Below are positions 18,784-27,265 of a stretch of 40,819 nucleotides of DNA, piece by piece. A program made the translations under genes and the position numbers. The DNA is taken from positions 1 through 40,819 of the forward strand of contig CAMBSL010000023.1 in the NCBI GenBank assembly GCA_945870455.1, given 5' to 3'. This DNA is from Pirellula staleyi DSM 6068. GTDB taxonomy: Bacteria > Planctomycetota > Planctomycetia > Pirellulales > Pirellulaceae. The stretch's first letter is position 1. The number at the start of each line of letters is the position of its first letter. The notes under the pieces were generated by a model. The model did no database searches. It was not told where the DNA came from and was given only the letters and a program-made list of their open reading frames with translations.

Positions 18784-19293
18784 TCAACTTAAAGTCGGAT
18801 TGTTTAAGACAGATTGAGTTTGATCGGCCATGAACGCATCGAGCTTCGTCCTCAATGCCTCATCATTGAGAGCTAATATTCGTACGGCCAGGAGCCCCGC
18901 GTTCTTTGCGCCCGCCGCACCGATGGCGAGCGTGGCCACAGGAACTCCGCCCGGCATCTGAACAATACTCAACAACGAGTCGAGCCCCTTGAGACTCTTG
19001 CTCTCGACAGGCACCCCTAGCACAGGCAAGGGTGTGCAGGCAGCAACCATCCCGGGTAAATGTGCGGCCCCGCCAGCACCTGCAATGATGACTTGAAGAC
19101 CACGCGACTGAGCGTTCGATGCGTATTCGATCATGAAATGAGGCGTCCGATGAGCGGAAACAACTTTTGCTTCGAAAGGGACGTCAAAATTTTTGAGAAT
19201 TTCGCAAGCCTCGTGCATGGTCGTCCAGTCGGATTGAGAACCCATGATGACTCCCACCTTTGCCTTGGTTACCCCAAGGAGTTCGCTATCCAT
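18784..19293 (-). CDS. purE: N5-carboxyaminoimidazole ribonucleotide mutase (PurE)
   Basis: [58 protein letters not shown]; immediately upstream of purK. Confidence 0.96.
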   Translation of the reverse strand: MDSELLGVTKAKVGVIMGSQSDWTTMHEACEILKNFDVPFEAKVVSAHRTPHFMIEYASNAQSRGLQVIIAGAGGAAHLPGMVAACTPLPVLGVPVESKSLKGLDSLLSIVQMPGGVPVATLAIGAAGAKNAGLLAVRILALNDEALRTKLDAFMADQTQSVLNNPTLS

Positions 19294-19397
19294 CGTCAAT
19301 TCCCCAACTGTTTTCTTCGGAACAAAGCACTTTTATCGCCATTCGGTTTCGGCGCAGGGCCGTATTCTAGCGTTAGCCCCAAATTATTCGAAGATGC

Positions 19398-20663
19398 CTA
19401 GACGTTCCAAAAGGAAGACTCTTTAGGTCCTGTGTAAACGACCTTCATGTCGGGAGTTTCGAATCGAGTTTGATCGCGATACAGCGATTCAACGCCGCCA
19501 ATCACCATGCCCGACGTCAGCAAAGTGCGTTCGATGGGGTACGGCAACTTGCCTTCCACGACCATGGTTTCGATATGCCTCGCCAGTGGATTGAAGAAAT
19601 CGGCGGTGGTCGAACTTTGGCTTGGCATCGGTAAATACATCTGACACGAGAAGATCTCGCCGTTGTCTTTTCGCAAACCGGCATAGTTGAAGTCCCGGAT
19701 CGACGTCATCAACATCGAGGTGCGAAAGCCATCGCGATGCTCAATGAAGTATCCGGTGATGTCGGGTAATGCACGCCGAGCCCACTCAAACGTAACGGGG
19801 CCGGTCGGATACCCCCCTTCGACCGGCAAATGATGGCTGCGGTTGAGTGCCGCAATCACAAGCCTCTGGGTAGCTTCTCGATCGGAAGCCGCCAACGTCT
19901 CCCATACTCGCGCCCCTTTCAAGGCATGCACGCTGCTAATTCCTGTTTCGCCACCCGCCCTCCGCTCGGACATGCATTGGGCTGTTTCCAAGCCGTGAAA
20001 ATCGTAGCTGTCCACGTTGCCGTAGCAAACACATACACTTTCTTGCAATGGCGTTCCGAACGGCATGTCTACGGATGGCAAACGCCAAGTCACCGGCAAC
20101 GAAGATCCCGCCAAAAACGGAAACCCGAGTCGTTTCGAGTCCGCCACCATTTCCACACATTCGTTCCACTGCGTCGAGAGATGCTTGTCATTGAATACGG
20201 GTACGCTCCGCCCCGAAGCCTCAAAGACTTTCACAATTTCCTTGAACCAATCGTATCGCGGATAGCGTTTTTGCCCTTTTTCATTATTCGGGTAGTCACC
20301 ATGTTCACCGATAATTACTACGCCATCAACTGCCAACTTCGAAGTGCCCAAGGTCAACGATTCCGCGACTGTCGGGTATGCTTGAAGCTTGTATTTTTCG
20401 ATTCGCGATTTGGCCAAATCCCCTTCTGGGAATTGATCGATGTACACCGATGCGATATCGAAACGAGGCATTTGCCAACGTCCGCCCCAGGTATAGCCCA
20501 TCGCATGCCGATCAAGAAAATGCTGAGCATGAGAATGCGTTCGCACTTCGGTGCCCAGAAACGCGATCCGCTTGCGTGGTTGTGACGCTCTCGCAAACGG
20601 CGCCTGCAAACACAGCAAACCCGCTGAAGTCGTTGCTACAAATGCCCTGCGACTTATGTTCAT
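19398..20663 (-). CDS. Uncharacterised secreted protein with Tat-like signal
   Basis: MNISRRAFVATTSAGLLCLQAPFARA (RR motif); body IAFLGTEVRTHSHAQHFLDRHAMGYTWGGRWQ... not assigned to a family here; a few bp from the creatininase-family stop (likely operon). Confidence 0.75.
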   Translation of the reverse strand: MNISRRAFVATTSAGLLCLQAPFARASQPRKRIAFLGTEVRTHSHAQHFLDRHAMGYTWGGRWQMPRFDIASVYIDQFPEGDLAKSRIEKYKLQAYPTVAESLTLGTSKLAVDGVVIIGEHGDYPNNEKGQKRYPRYDWFKEIVKVFEASGRSVPVFNDKHLSTQWNECVEMVADSKRLGFPFLAGSSLPVTWRLPSVDMPFGTPLQESVCVCYGNVDSYDFHGLETAQCMSERRAGGETGISSVHALKGARVWETLAASDREATQRLVIAALNRSHHLPVEGGYPTGPVTFEWARRALPDITGYFIEHRDGFRTSMLMTSIRDFNYAGLRKDNGEIFSCQMYLPMPSQSSTTADFFNPLARHIETMVVEGKLPYPIERTLLTSGMVIGGVESLYRDQTRFETPDMKVVYTGPKESSFWNV

Positions 20664-20671
20664 GTCTGTCA

Positions 20672-21424
20672 CTATCCGTTCCATGATTCCCCATCCCAAG
20701 CTAATACGCGTTCGAGCCAAGCCACAACGTCCTTGGAAAACCTCTCGAACAGAAACTCACCTTTCTCTATCGTAGCCAGATGCGGCCAACCAATGTGTCC
20801 GGGTGCGGATCGATCTTTAGTAATCCAGGCTCGATTGCCCGGTCGGAATGGATCGCCCGGTTCGACAATCGGCGCATTCAAGTAGTCGCCCACCAAATGG
20901 GGAGCGAGTTTCAAAATCATCGAAGTCTCCCATTCGCATGCGTGCCCCATCTCTTGTTGAAAAAGCGGCAAACTCGCTTGGTCCGTCCCCAGCCCCCAAT
21001 ACGTTCCCATCAACAATAGCAAATCATCGCGTTGCCGGTGCTTTTGTCTCACTTCAAAGATGGCCTGTTTTCCTGGAACGTCATTGCCGCCGTGTCCGTT
21101 GACGAAAACAATCCTTCGAAATCCATGCTGAATGAAGTTTTCAACCAGGCCACCGAGCAAGTCCAAGTACGTTCTCGGTGAAGCCGAGAGTGTCCCGCAA
21201 AAATCCAAGTGGTGATCGGAGTTGCCCAACCACATCAAAGGGGCGAACAAAACTTGGGACTCCATTTGCAAAGACACGCGTCGAACGACCTCGCCAAGCA
21301 AAAGACTATCCGTAAAGACAGGCAAGTGAAGTCCATGTTGCTCAAGTGCCGCGATAGGGACAACAACGGGCGTGTCGGGTGCAAGTTCTTGGATTTTCGG
21401 CCAAGGCAGATCGGAAAGGTTCAT
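20672..21424 (-). CDS. Creatininase-family amidohydrolase
   Basis: PVVVPIAALEQHGLHLPVFTDSLLLGEVV, FVNGHGGNDV, HACEWETSMIL. Confidence 0.9.
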   Translation of the reverse strand: MNLSDLPWPKIQELAPDTPVVVPIAALEQHGLHLPVFTDSLLLGEVVRRVSLQMESQVLFAPLMWLGNSDHHLDFCGTLSASPRTYLDLLGGLVENFIQHGFRRIVFVNGHGGNDVPGKQAIFEVRQKHRQRDDLLLLMGTYWGLGTDQASLPLFQQEMGHACEWETSMILKLAPHLVGDYLNAPIVEPGDPFRPGNRAWITKDRSAPGHIGWPHLATIEKGEFLFERFSKDVVAWLERVLAWDGESWNG

Positions 21425-21445
21425 GCAGGGTTACTCTATCACTTC

Positions 21446-21612
21446 TTAATTGACGGGCGATAAACCGAGGGGGCGATAAACAGGGATGCAGTAATTGGGC
21501 TTACTCAAAAAAGCGATCATAGCATCTCGCGTTTCAAAATACTTTGGACGTCCCTTATTGAAGAATCCATGTCCATCCCTTTCGTGTCCCAAAAGCCTGC
21601 AGTCGCAACCCA
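21446..21612 (-). pseudogene. C-terminal remnant of an alpha/beta-hydrolase (acetyl-esterase-like) gene
   Basis: Minus-strand reading ...CDCRLLGHERDGHGFFNKGRPKYFETRDAMIAFLSKPNY resembles the C-terminal 'GxGHGFFN.GR...YF..T...DxFL' of planctomycete esterases; sequence immediately upstream is palindromic repeat. Confidence 0.45.
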
Positions 21613-21624
21613 ACATCGTGGCTT

Positions 21625-21830
21625 GTAACACTTCTAGTCCCGAAGGGCCGAAACGATGTAGCCATTGGGCGCGAGCCCATGGATTCGGTAGCACGAACAA
21701 CGGGGGAGCCTCGAAAGGGCGAAAGGGGGAATCGAATGCCCAAGTTCCTTTCGTCCCTTCGGGACTTCGCGTTGTGTTCTCGATGTTCCATGGGCCTACG
21801 CCCATGGCTACAACCTTTCGCCGCTTCGTG
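21625..21830. repeat. Pair of diverged repeat units in opposite orientation
   Basis: TAGTCCCGAAGGGCCGAAACGATGTAGCCATTGGGCGCGAGCCCATGG and, inverted, CCATGGGCCTACGCCCATGGCTACA preceded by TTCGTCCCTTCGGGACTTCG. Confidence 0.6.
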
Positions 21831-21956
21831 GCTATGTCAGACCACATTGGCAACATCTTTTGGTTGCCAAAACGGTTCGCCTTCGAATAGAATCGAGTGC
21901 CTACGGTCAATTATTGTCCTTACCAAGCCCGGTGAAGCCGAAATAATTCCCGCAGG

Positions 21957-21993
21957 TGTACCCAGGGCGGCGCTGGGCTCTGCCCTGGGCTAG
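21957..21993. repeat. Palindromic GC-rich repeat (CCCAGGGCGG...CCCTGGGCT), copy A
   Basis: GTACCCAGGGCGGCGCTGGGCTCTGCCCTGGGCTAGG; related inverted copy at 22203-22236. Confidence 0.6.
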
Positions 21994-22037
21994 GTTAGCT
22001 TCTCCGTCTTCACTACTTCAGCAAGAATCAGATGTAA

Positions 22038-22150
22038 GCCCGTTGGGCTATCAAAGCCATTAGCCCTGCGGGCTGTCGAACGCGGGCCCTGCGGGCTATC
22101 ACAGTCACCTGGACCTGCGGGCTGTTAAACACTGGCCCCTTGGGCTAGGG
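22038..22150. repeat. Short irregular tandem array of GCCC(N3)GGGC palindromic cores (about 5 units of 22-26 bp)
   Basis: GCCCGTTGGGCTATC.. / GCCCTGCGGGCTGTC.. / GCCCTGCGGGCTATC.. / ACCTGCGGGCTGTT.. / GCCCCTTGGGCT. Confidence 0.7.
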
Positions 22151-22202
22151 GATAAATTTCGTTTGGCTTTTGCAATTCGCCCCGAATGGGGCAGCGACAG
22201 CT

Positions 22203-22236
22203 CAGCCCAGGGCAGAGCGAAGCGCCGCCCTGGGTT
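22203..22236. repeat. Palindromic GC-rich repeat, copy B (inverted relative to 21957-21993)
   Basis: CAGCCCAGGGCAGAGCGAAGCGCCGCCCTGGGTT. Confidence 0.6.
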
Positions 22237-22387
22237 GGATGTTCAAGATCCTCCCAAGCCCTGAAAGGGCGGGACGAGGGTTGTGCCGCCCCTTCAGGGC
22301 TTGATGAGATGACGACGCGATCCCAGGGCGTTGCCCTGGGCTATCGCATTGCGCCGCGTTGCGACTGGTGGAGTGCGCGTGATGACT

Positions 22388-22445
22388 GGGTTCCACCTGC
22401 GCGGGAATGACCTGGTGGTGGGTTCCCGCCTGCGCGGGAATGACG
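22388..22445. repeat. Two copies of a TTCC(A/C)CCTGCGCGGGAATGAC palindromic motif
   Basis: GGGTTCCACCTGCGCGGGAATGACCTGGTGGTGGGTTCCCGCCTGCGCGGGAATGACGG. Confidence 0.7.
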
Positions 22446-22593
22446 GAAGAACGGAAATCGGACTGAGAAACCCCGCGATTCATTTCAATCGCGCGCTGCG
22501 GTTGCTACAATGCCCAAACAAAAGCAATCTGCTGCCATTTACCCCGGCTGCAGTCTACGCAGCATTTTCGTTCCGACTTTGCGAGAGAACCCA

Positions 22594-23301
22594 GTGAACC
22601 AACCGATTGTTAACGCCATCAACGTGAGCCGCTACTTCAAACGAGGTTCGGAGCGTGTCGATGTTCTTGATGATCTCAGCCTGCAAGTTCCAGAAGGCCA
22701 ATTCTTGGCCTTAATGGGCCCAAGCGGTTCCGGCAAAACAACCTTACTGAACTTGATCGCCGGTCTCGATACACCCAGCTCAGGTGAGATATGGGTTGGT
22801 GAAAGCCTTGTTTCGAAAATGTCCGAGTCGCAACTGGCCCGCTGGCGAACGGAAAACGTCGGCTTCGTATTTCAGTTCTACCATTTGTTGCCAGTCTTGT
22901 CCGCCTACGAAAACGTTGAGCTGCCGTTGCTGCTATTGCCTCTGTCGTCCAAGAAGAGACGCGAGCAAGTCATGACCGCATTGGACTTGGTCGGTCTGCA
23001 CGATCGGAGTAAACACATCCCAAGTCAATTGTCGGGCGGTCAACAGCAACGCGTCGGTATAGCACGCGCTATTGTAACCGATCCGACTCTGATCGTGGCC
23101 GACGAACCAACCGGCGACTTGGACGCAAAATCGGCTCATGAGATTTTGGATTTGATGTGCACACTCCAACGTTCGCTCAACAAAACAATCCTCATGGTGA
23201 CACACGATCCACGGGCAGCCAAACGAGCCGATCGAATCCAATACCTAGACAAAGGGCAATTGGTCGATAAGCCCGAAGACGAACTATACGAGGCGGGCTG
23301 A
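22594..23301 (+). CDS. ABC transporter ATP-binding protein (LolD/MacB-like)
   Basis: Walker [10 protein letters not shown], signature LSGGQQQR, Walker [16 protein letters not shown] 22594 likely start (ORF open to 22510). Confidence 0.93.
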   Translation: MNQPIVNAINVSRYFKRGSERVDVLDDLSLQVPEGQFLALMGPSGSGKTTLLNLIAGLDTPSSGEIWVGESLVSKMSESQLARWRTENVGFVFQFYHLLPVLSAYENVELPLLLLPLSSKKRREQVMTALDLVGLHDRSKHIPSQLSGGQQQRVGIARAIVTDPTLIVADEPTGDLDAKSAHEILDLMCTLQRSLNKTILMVTHDPRAAKRADRIQYLDKGQLVDKPEDELYEAG

Positions 23302-23474
23302 AATGAGGCGGGCTGAAACGAGGACGGAATGTTCTGCTCCATGCGATCACACTCGCTTCGTTCTCGACGCCTCAAAGCGTGCCACCCACTATGTAAGTTG
23401 ATTTCAAACTGCCGTCGCCCTAAGGCGTGCCAAACCTTGCCTTTTTCCGATTTTCCGTTCGCGAGATAACAGAC

Positions 23475-24719
23475 ATGCGTTTCCTAAACTTGATCTTTCG
23501 AAATCTACGGCGCAACGTTCTTCGCTCGTTGCTGACGTCGACGGGCGTGATGGTGCTGGTATTTGTGATCACTCTCATCTGGTCGATCCTGGGCTTTTTA
23601 GACCGAGCGACATCCGAAAAGTCCAGTAACTTCAAAGGCATTGTTACGGAGAAATGGAGCATCCCGAGCCAAATGCCGTTCGCCTATGCTCGGACGCTCG
23701 AAAATGGGGCGTCCCGGGAGGATGGCGATGTTCGCCCGGAAGATTCGATGACTTGGCAGTTCTTCATCGGCACGATTGACAAGAACGTCGTAGGCTTTAA
23801 TTCCTTTGTCTTCGCCTTTTGCATGGAGCCAAGAAAGCTGCTGACGATGATGGACGAGCTGGACTCGCTCCCGCCCGGCCCCAAAGCAGAGCTAGAAAAA
23901 GCCGTCGAAGCCATGGAAAAGAACAAGCAAGGGGTCATTGTTGGTCAAAAACGGTTGGATGCGTTAAACAAACGAGTAGGCGATAAGATGACGATTTTCG
24001 GTCAAAACTACCGCGATCTCGACCTTGAGGTAGAAATCGTTGGCACGTTCCCACTAGGCCGGTACGACAACAATAGCTGCATCAATCGCGAATACTTGAA
24101 CGCTTCTCTCGATGCGTTCAAGGCCAGGACCGGCAAACCGCATCGCCTCGCTGAAAAGACTCTTAATCTCGTTTGGGTTCGAGTCCCAGATCGGGAGGCG
24201 TTCGATCAACTCGGTTCCCAGATCACTTCGTCCCCATTTTTCGCGGCACCTGCAGTCAAGATCGAGACAGCGTCGTCTGGGGTTGCTAATTTTCTGGCGG
24301 GATACAAAGATCTTCTGACGATCTTTCGGTGGGTTCTTGCACCTAGTATTTTGATCACACTTGCAGTCGTGATCTCAAATGCAATCAGTATCAGTGTTCG
24401 CGAACGCCGCAAAGAGATGGCGGTTCTCAAGGTTCTGGGCTTTCGTCCAAATCAGATTCTAGGCTTGGTGATGGGAGAGGCGTTGCTCCTGGGTGGAATC
24501 GCGGGCGCGATTAGCTCGATCGCAACCTATTTCTTTGTAAACAAATTTTTGGGAGGCATTCCTTTCCCGATCGCATTCTTTTCGAGTTTCCCTGTCGAAG
24601 ACGGTGCGTTGTGGTGGGGCGCTGCGATCGGCCTCGTAACCGCCTTCGTAGGAAGTATCATTCCAGCATTGTCGACGCGTTCCATCAAAATCGTCGATGT
24701 CTTTTCCAAGGTCGCTTAG
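23475..24719 (+). CDS. ABC transporter permease (FtsX/MacB-like)
   Basis: MRFLNLIFRNLRRNVLRSLLTSTGVMVLVF; C-terminal FtsX-like RKEMAVLKVLGFRPNQILGLVMGEALLLGGIAG. Confidence 0.88.
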   Translation: MRFLNLIFRNLRRNVLRSLLTSTGVMVLVFVITLIWSILGFLDRATSEKSSNFKGIVTEKWSIPSQMPFAYARTLENGASREDGDVRPEDSMTWQFFIGTIDKNVVGFNSFVFAFCMEPRKLLTMMDELDSLPPGPKAELEKAVEAMEKNKQGVIVGQKRLDALNKRVGDKMTIFGQNYRDLDLEVEIVGTFPLGRYDNNSCINREYLNASLDAFKARTGKPHRLAEKTLNLVWVRVPDREAFDQLGSQITSSPFFAAPAVKIETASSGVANFLAGYKDLLTIFRWVLAPSILITLAVVISNAISISVRERRKEMAVLKVLGFRPNQILGLVMGEALLLGGIAGAISSIATYFFVNKFLGGIPFPIAFFSSFPVEDGALWWGAAIGLVTAFVGSIIPALSTRSIKIVDVFSKVA

Positions 24720-24722
24720 TCC

Positions 24723-26093
24723 ATGATTCAGTACTTTGATCTCGCCAACGCATGGATGCTTTTGCCGGCCTCACTGGTTGCGATTATTTTTACCTTGCTG
24801 TTGGTCTGGGCAGCTAAAATTCCGTTGATCTACAATCTTCGGAATCTGCAGCTTCGATATCGAACCACTCTGCTGACTGCCGTCGCGTTCACCATGGTGA
24901 TCGGTGTGCTGACGTTCATGATGGGCTTTATCAATGGACTCAGGGTGCTGACTCAATCGAGCGGCATCCCCGAAAATGTCATCGTCTTGTCGCAGGGCTC
25001 AACCGACGAAGGGATCAGCACGCTTGCGTACGAGGATATGAGCGACATCGCTCAGTTGCCACAAGTAAAGCGTCAAGGGGACGAGCCGCTCTGTTCCCGC
25101 GAAGCCTACATCGTCATCAATCAACCGATTGATGATCCGCAACCAGGCCGACCAAAACGAAGATTGCTACAAGTGCGCGGTCTAGACGATCCAATCATCT
25201 CCGCCAATGTGCACGGCTTTGTGTTGTTACCTGGTAGCAGTTGGTTTTCGGAAGCCGGAGTTCGGGCTAATATCGATGCGGATAAACCGCCGATGGTGGA
25301 AGTTGTCCTGGGGGAAGGGATCGCTCGTGAGCTCGGCGCAGATCGATCGCCTACTGCGATTGCGTCGGCAAAAGACAATGCACGCTTGTCGCCCGGGGAT
25401 GTCATCCAATTGGAATCGAGAACGCTGTTCGTCGCCGGCATTCTCAAGACAGAGGGAACGACGTTTGACTCGGAGGTGTGGGCAAAGCGGAGTGTCATCG
25501 GTCCCATCTTCGGCAAGAACAATTACACAACACTCGTCCTCAAGACCCAGAGCAAAGAATCAGCAGAAGAGCTTGAGTCTTTCTTGACAGGCAAAGATCC
25601 GGACAACAAGTACGAGAAAGCCCGAGTCAACGCGTTCACGGAGCCGAATTTCTTTAAATCACTTGGGCAAACGAATTTGCAATTGCTGATCGGTACCATC
25701 TTCGTCGCGATCATCATGGCCTTCGGTGGCGTGATGGGCGTGATGAACACGATGTTTGCCGCGATTAGCCAACGCATGAAAGATATCGGTGTTCTTCGGT
25801 TATTGGGTTATGGCGGCTGGCAAATTCTCATCTCGTTTTTGTTTGAGTCCATGCTGATTGCCTTGATCGGCGGTTTGCTTGGATGCGCGATCGGATTTCT
25901 TAGTAACGGATTTTCGATGACCAGCGTGGTGAGCAACGGACCTGGGGCAAAGGCGGTTGTCTTTCGAATTGTGGTGGACGCGGGTGTACTTGGAATCGGG
26001 CTTGCGCTAAGTTTGATGATGGGCTTTTTCGGCGGCTTGCTGCCTGCCCAATCCGCAATTCGCCTGAAGCCACTCGATTCACTGCGCGGATAG
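24723..26093 (+). CDS. ABC transporter permease (FtsX/MacB-like), second permease
   Basis: LRNLQLRYRTTLLTAVAFTMVIGVLTFMMGF; MKDIGVLRLLGYGGWQILISFLFESMLIALIGG; starts 4 bp after the preceding stop. Confidence 0.88.
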   Translation: MIQYFDLANAWMLLPASLVAIIFTLLLVWAAKIPLIYNLRNLQLRYRTTLLTAVAFTMVIGVLTFMMGFINGLRVLTQSSGIPENVIVLSQGSTDEGISTLAYEDMSDIAQLPQVKRQGDEPLCSREAYIVINQPIDDPQPGRPKRRLLQVRGLDDPIISANVHGFVLLPGSSWFSEAGVRANIDADKPPMVEVVLGEGIARELGADRSPTAIASAKDNARLSPGDVIQLESRTLFVAGILKTEGTTFDSEVWAKRSVIGPIFGKNNYTTLVLKTQSKESAEELESFLTGKDPDNKYEKARVNAFTEPNFFKSLGQTNLQLLIGTIFVAIIMAFGGVMGVMNTMFAAISQRMKDIGVLRLLGYGGWQILISFLFESMLIALIGGLLGCAIGFLSNGFSMTSVVSNGPGAKAVVFRIVVDAGVLGIGLALSLMMGFFGGLLPAQSAIRLKPLDSLRG

Positions 26094-26186
26094 CGCCCAA
26101 TGGCAATCCCTTTGGAGCGGAACAGCGCGAGCTGTCCGGTCGGTCGTCCCACAACACAAAGCCATGTTGTTACTATAATTGACTGA

Positions 26187-27098
26187 ATGTCTTGGTCCGA
26201 GCCCACACCTTCAAGGCCCCATATCGCTATGAGCATACTTTTCGTCCGTCACTTGACCATTGGTTTATTAGGCCTTGCATTGGTAAGTCCGACAGCAAAT
26301 GCACAAGAGCCGATCGCAACCGATCTACGTCAGGCACTTTGCTTTCATGCGTCTTTTGACCACGGGGCGGATGCCGACTTTGCACGCGGCGACCGGACGC
26401 TTTGGAATGCGCCCGCATTGACCAAGCGAGATGCAGCTTCGAAAGGGTTACCGACTAGCGAGGAAGTGACGCTGGAGCCCAAAGCCGGTCGGTCCGGTAG
26501 TGGATGTTTGCGTTTCAGTAAGAGCAAGGGGCCGATGGTTTTTTTCAAAGCCGAAAAGAACTTTCCGACGCTAACCGCAGATGGGTCAGGCACAGTATCG
26601 TTTTGGCTGAGCACAGATCCGGCAAAGGATCTTTTGGATGGATTCTGCGATCCCATACAAATCACTTCGAAACAATGGGATGACGCGGCCATGTTCGTGG
26701 AGTTTGAGAAGCGTCCCGCAGGGATTCCGTTCCGACTCGGTGTTTATGCTGACAAAAAAGTTTGGAACCCGACAGGACGAAAATTCGAAGATATCCCCGC
26801 TGCCGAAAAGCCACTGATTGGTATCGAGAAACCTCCCTTTGTTGGAGGCAAGTGGACCCATGTTGCGTTCTCTGTAACGCATTTCAACTCGGGTGAACCG
26901 AATGGACTCGCTACGTTGTATCTAGACGGAAAAAAAGCTGGCGAAGTATCTCCTCGAACGCAGACATTTACTTGGGATCCGAATCAAGCCGCGGTGATGC
27001 TCGGACTAAGTTATATTGGGCTTATGGATGATCTGGCCATCTTTGACCTTGCATTGACTGCTGAAGAGATTGCTAAGCTGTTTACGAGCGGGCTTTGA
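26187..27098 (+). CDS. LamG/concanavalin-like domain secreted protein
   Basis: CFHASFDHGADADFARGD, KWTHVAFSVTHFNSGEPNGLATLYLDGKKAG, YIGLMDDLAIFDLALTAEEIAKLF. Start may be ATG at 26229. Confidence 0.75.
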   Translation: MSWSEPTPSRPHIAMSILFVRHLTIGLLGLALVSPTANAQEPIATDLRQALCFHASFDHGADADFARGDRTLWNAPALTKRDAASKGLPTSEEVTLEPKAGRSGSGCLRFSKSKGPMVFFKAEKNFPTLTADGSGTVSFWLSTDPAKDLLDGFCDPIQITSKQWDDAAMFVEFEKRPAGIPFRLGVYADKKVWNPTGRKFEDIPAAEKPLIGIEKPPFVGGKWTHVAFSVTHFNSGEPNGLATLYLDGKKAGEVSPRTQTFTWDPNQAAVMLGLSYIGLMDDLAIFDLALTAEEIAKLFTSGL

Positions 27099-27189
27099 TG
27101 GTTTCAACCCGGTGGAGATCTCTCCCGAATAATCACGACGCCTGTAGCGGCCAATTGTTACCTCCGTCAGGACAAGCGGCTTGTTGATT

Positions 27190-27250
27190 TTTCGGTAACC
27201 CGAAGCGTTAGCGAGGGATTGCAGTCGGCTCCTCGCTTACGGGCACGGAA
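27190..27250. repeat. Diverged copy of the GTAACCCG(A)..CGTAAGCGAGG palindromic repeat
   Basis: TTCGGTAACCCGAAGCGTTAGCGAGGGATTGCAGTCGGCTCCTCGCTTACGGGCACGG. Confidence 0.65.
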
Positions 27251-27265
27251 CAACATTGTATACGG

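Noticed and set aside
17612-19293. purE-purK overlap as unusual
   Set aside because: Tight purE-purK coupling is common in bacteria.
19830-20585. 251-aa plus-strand ORF
   Set aside because: Antisense to the Tat-exported protein gene; no recognisable features.
21446-21910. 154-aa minus-strand ORF as an intact gene
   Set aside because: Upstream two thirds translate palindromic repeat sequence; only the last ~40 residues look protein-like, so treated as a remnant.
22038-22150. CRISPR-like array
   Set aside because: Repeated cores are only ~11 bp, units vary in length and linkers are too short (about 12-15 nt); no cas genes nearby.
22594-26093. Novel efflux system
   Set aside because: ATP-binding protein plus two FtsX-like permeases is an ordinary MacB/LolCDE-like arrangement; nothing unusual visible beyond the absence of an adjacent membrane-fusion protein.
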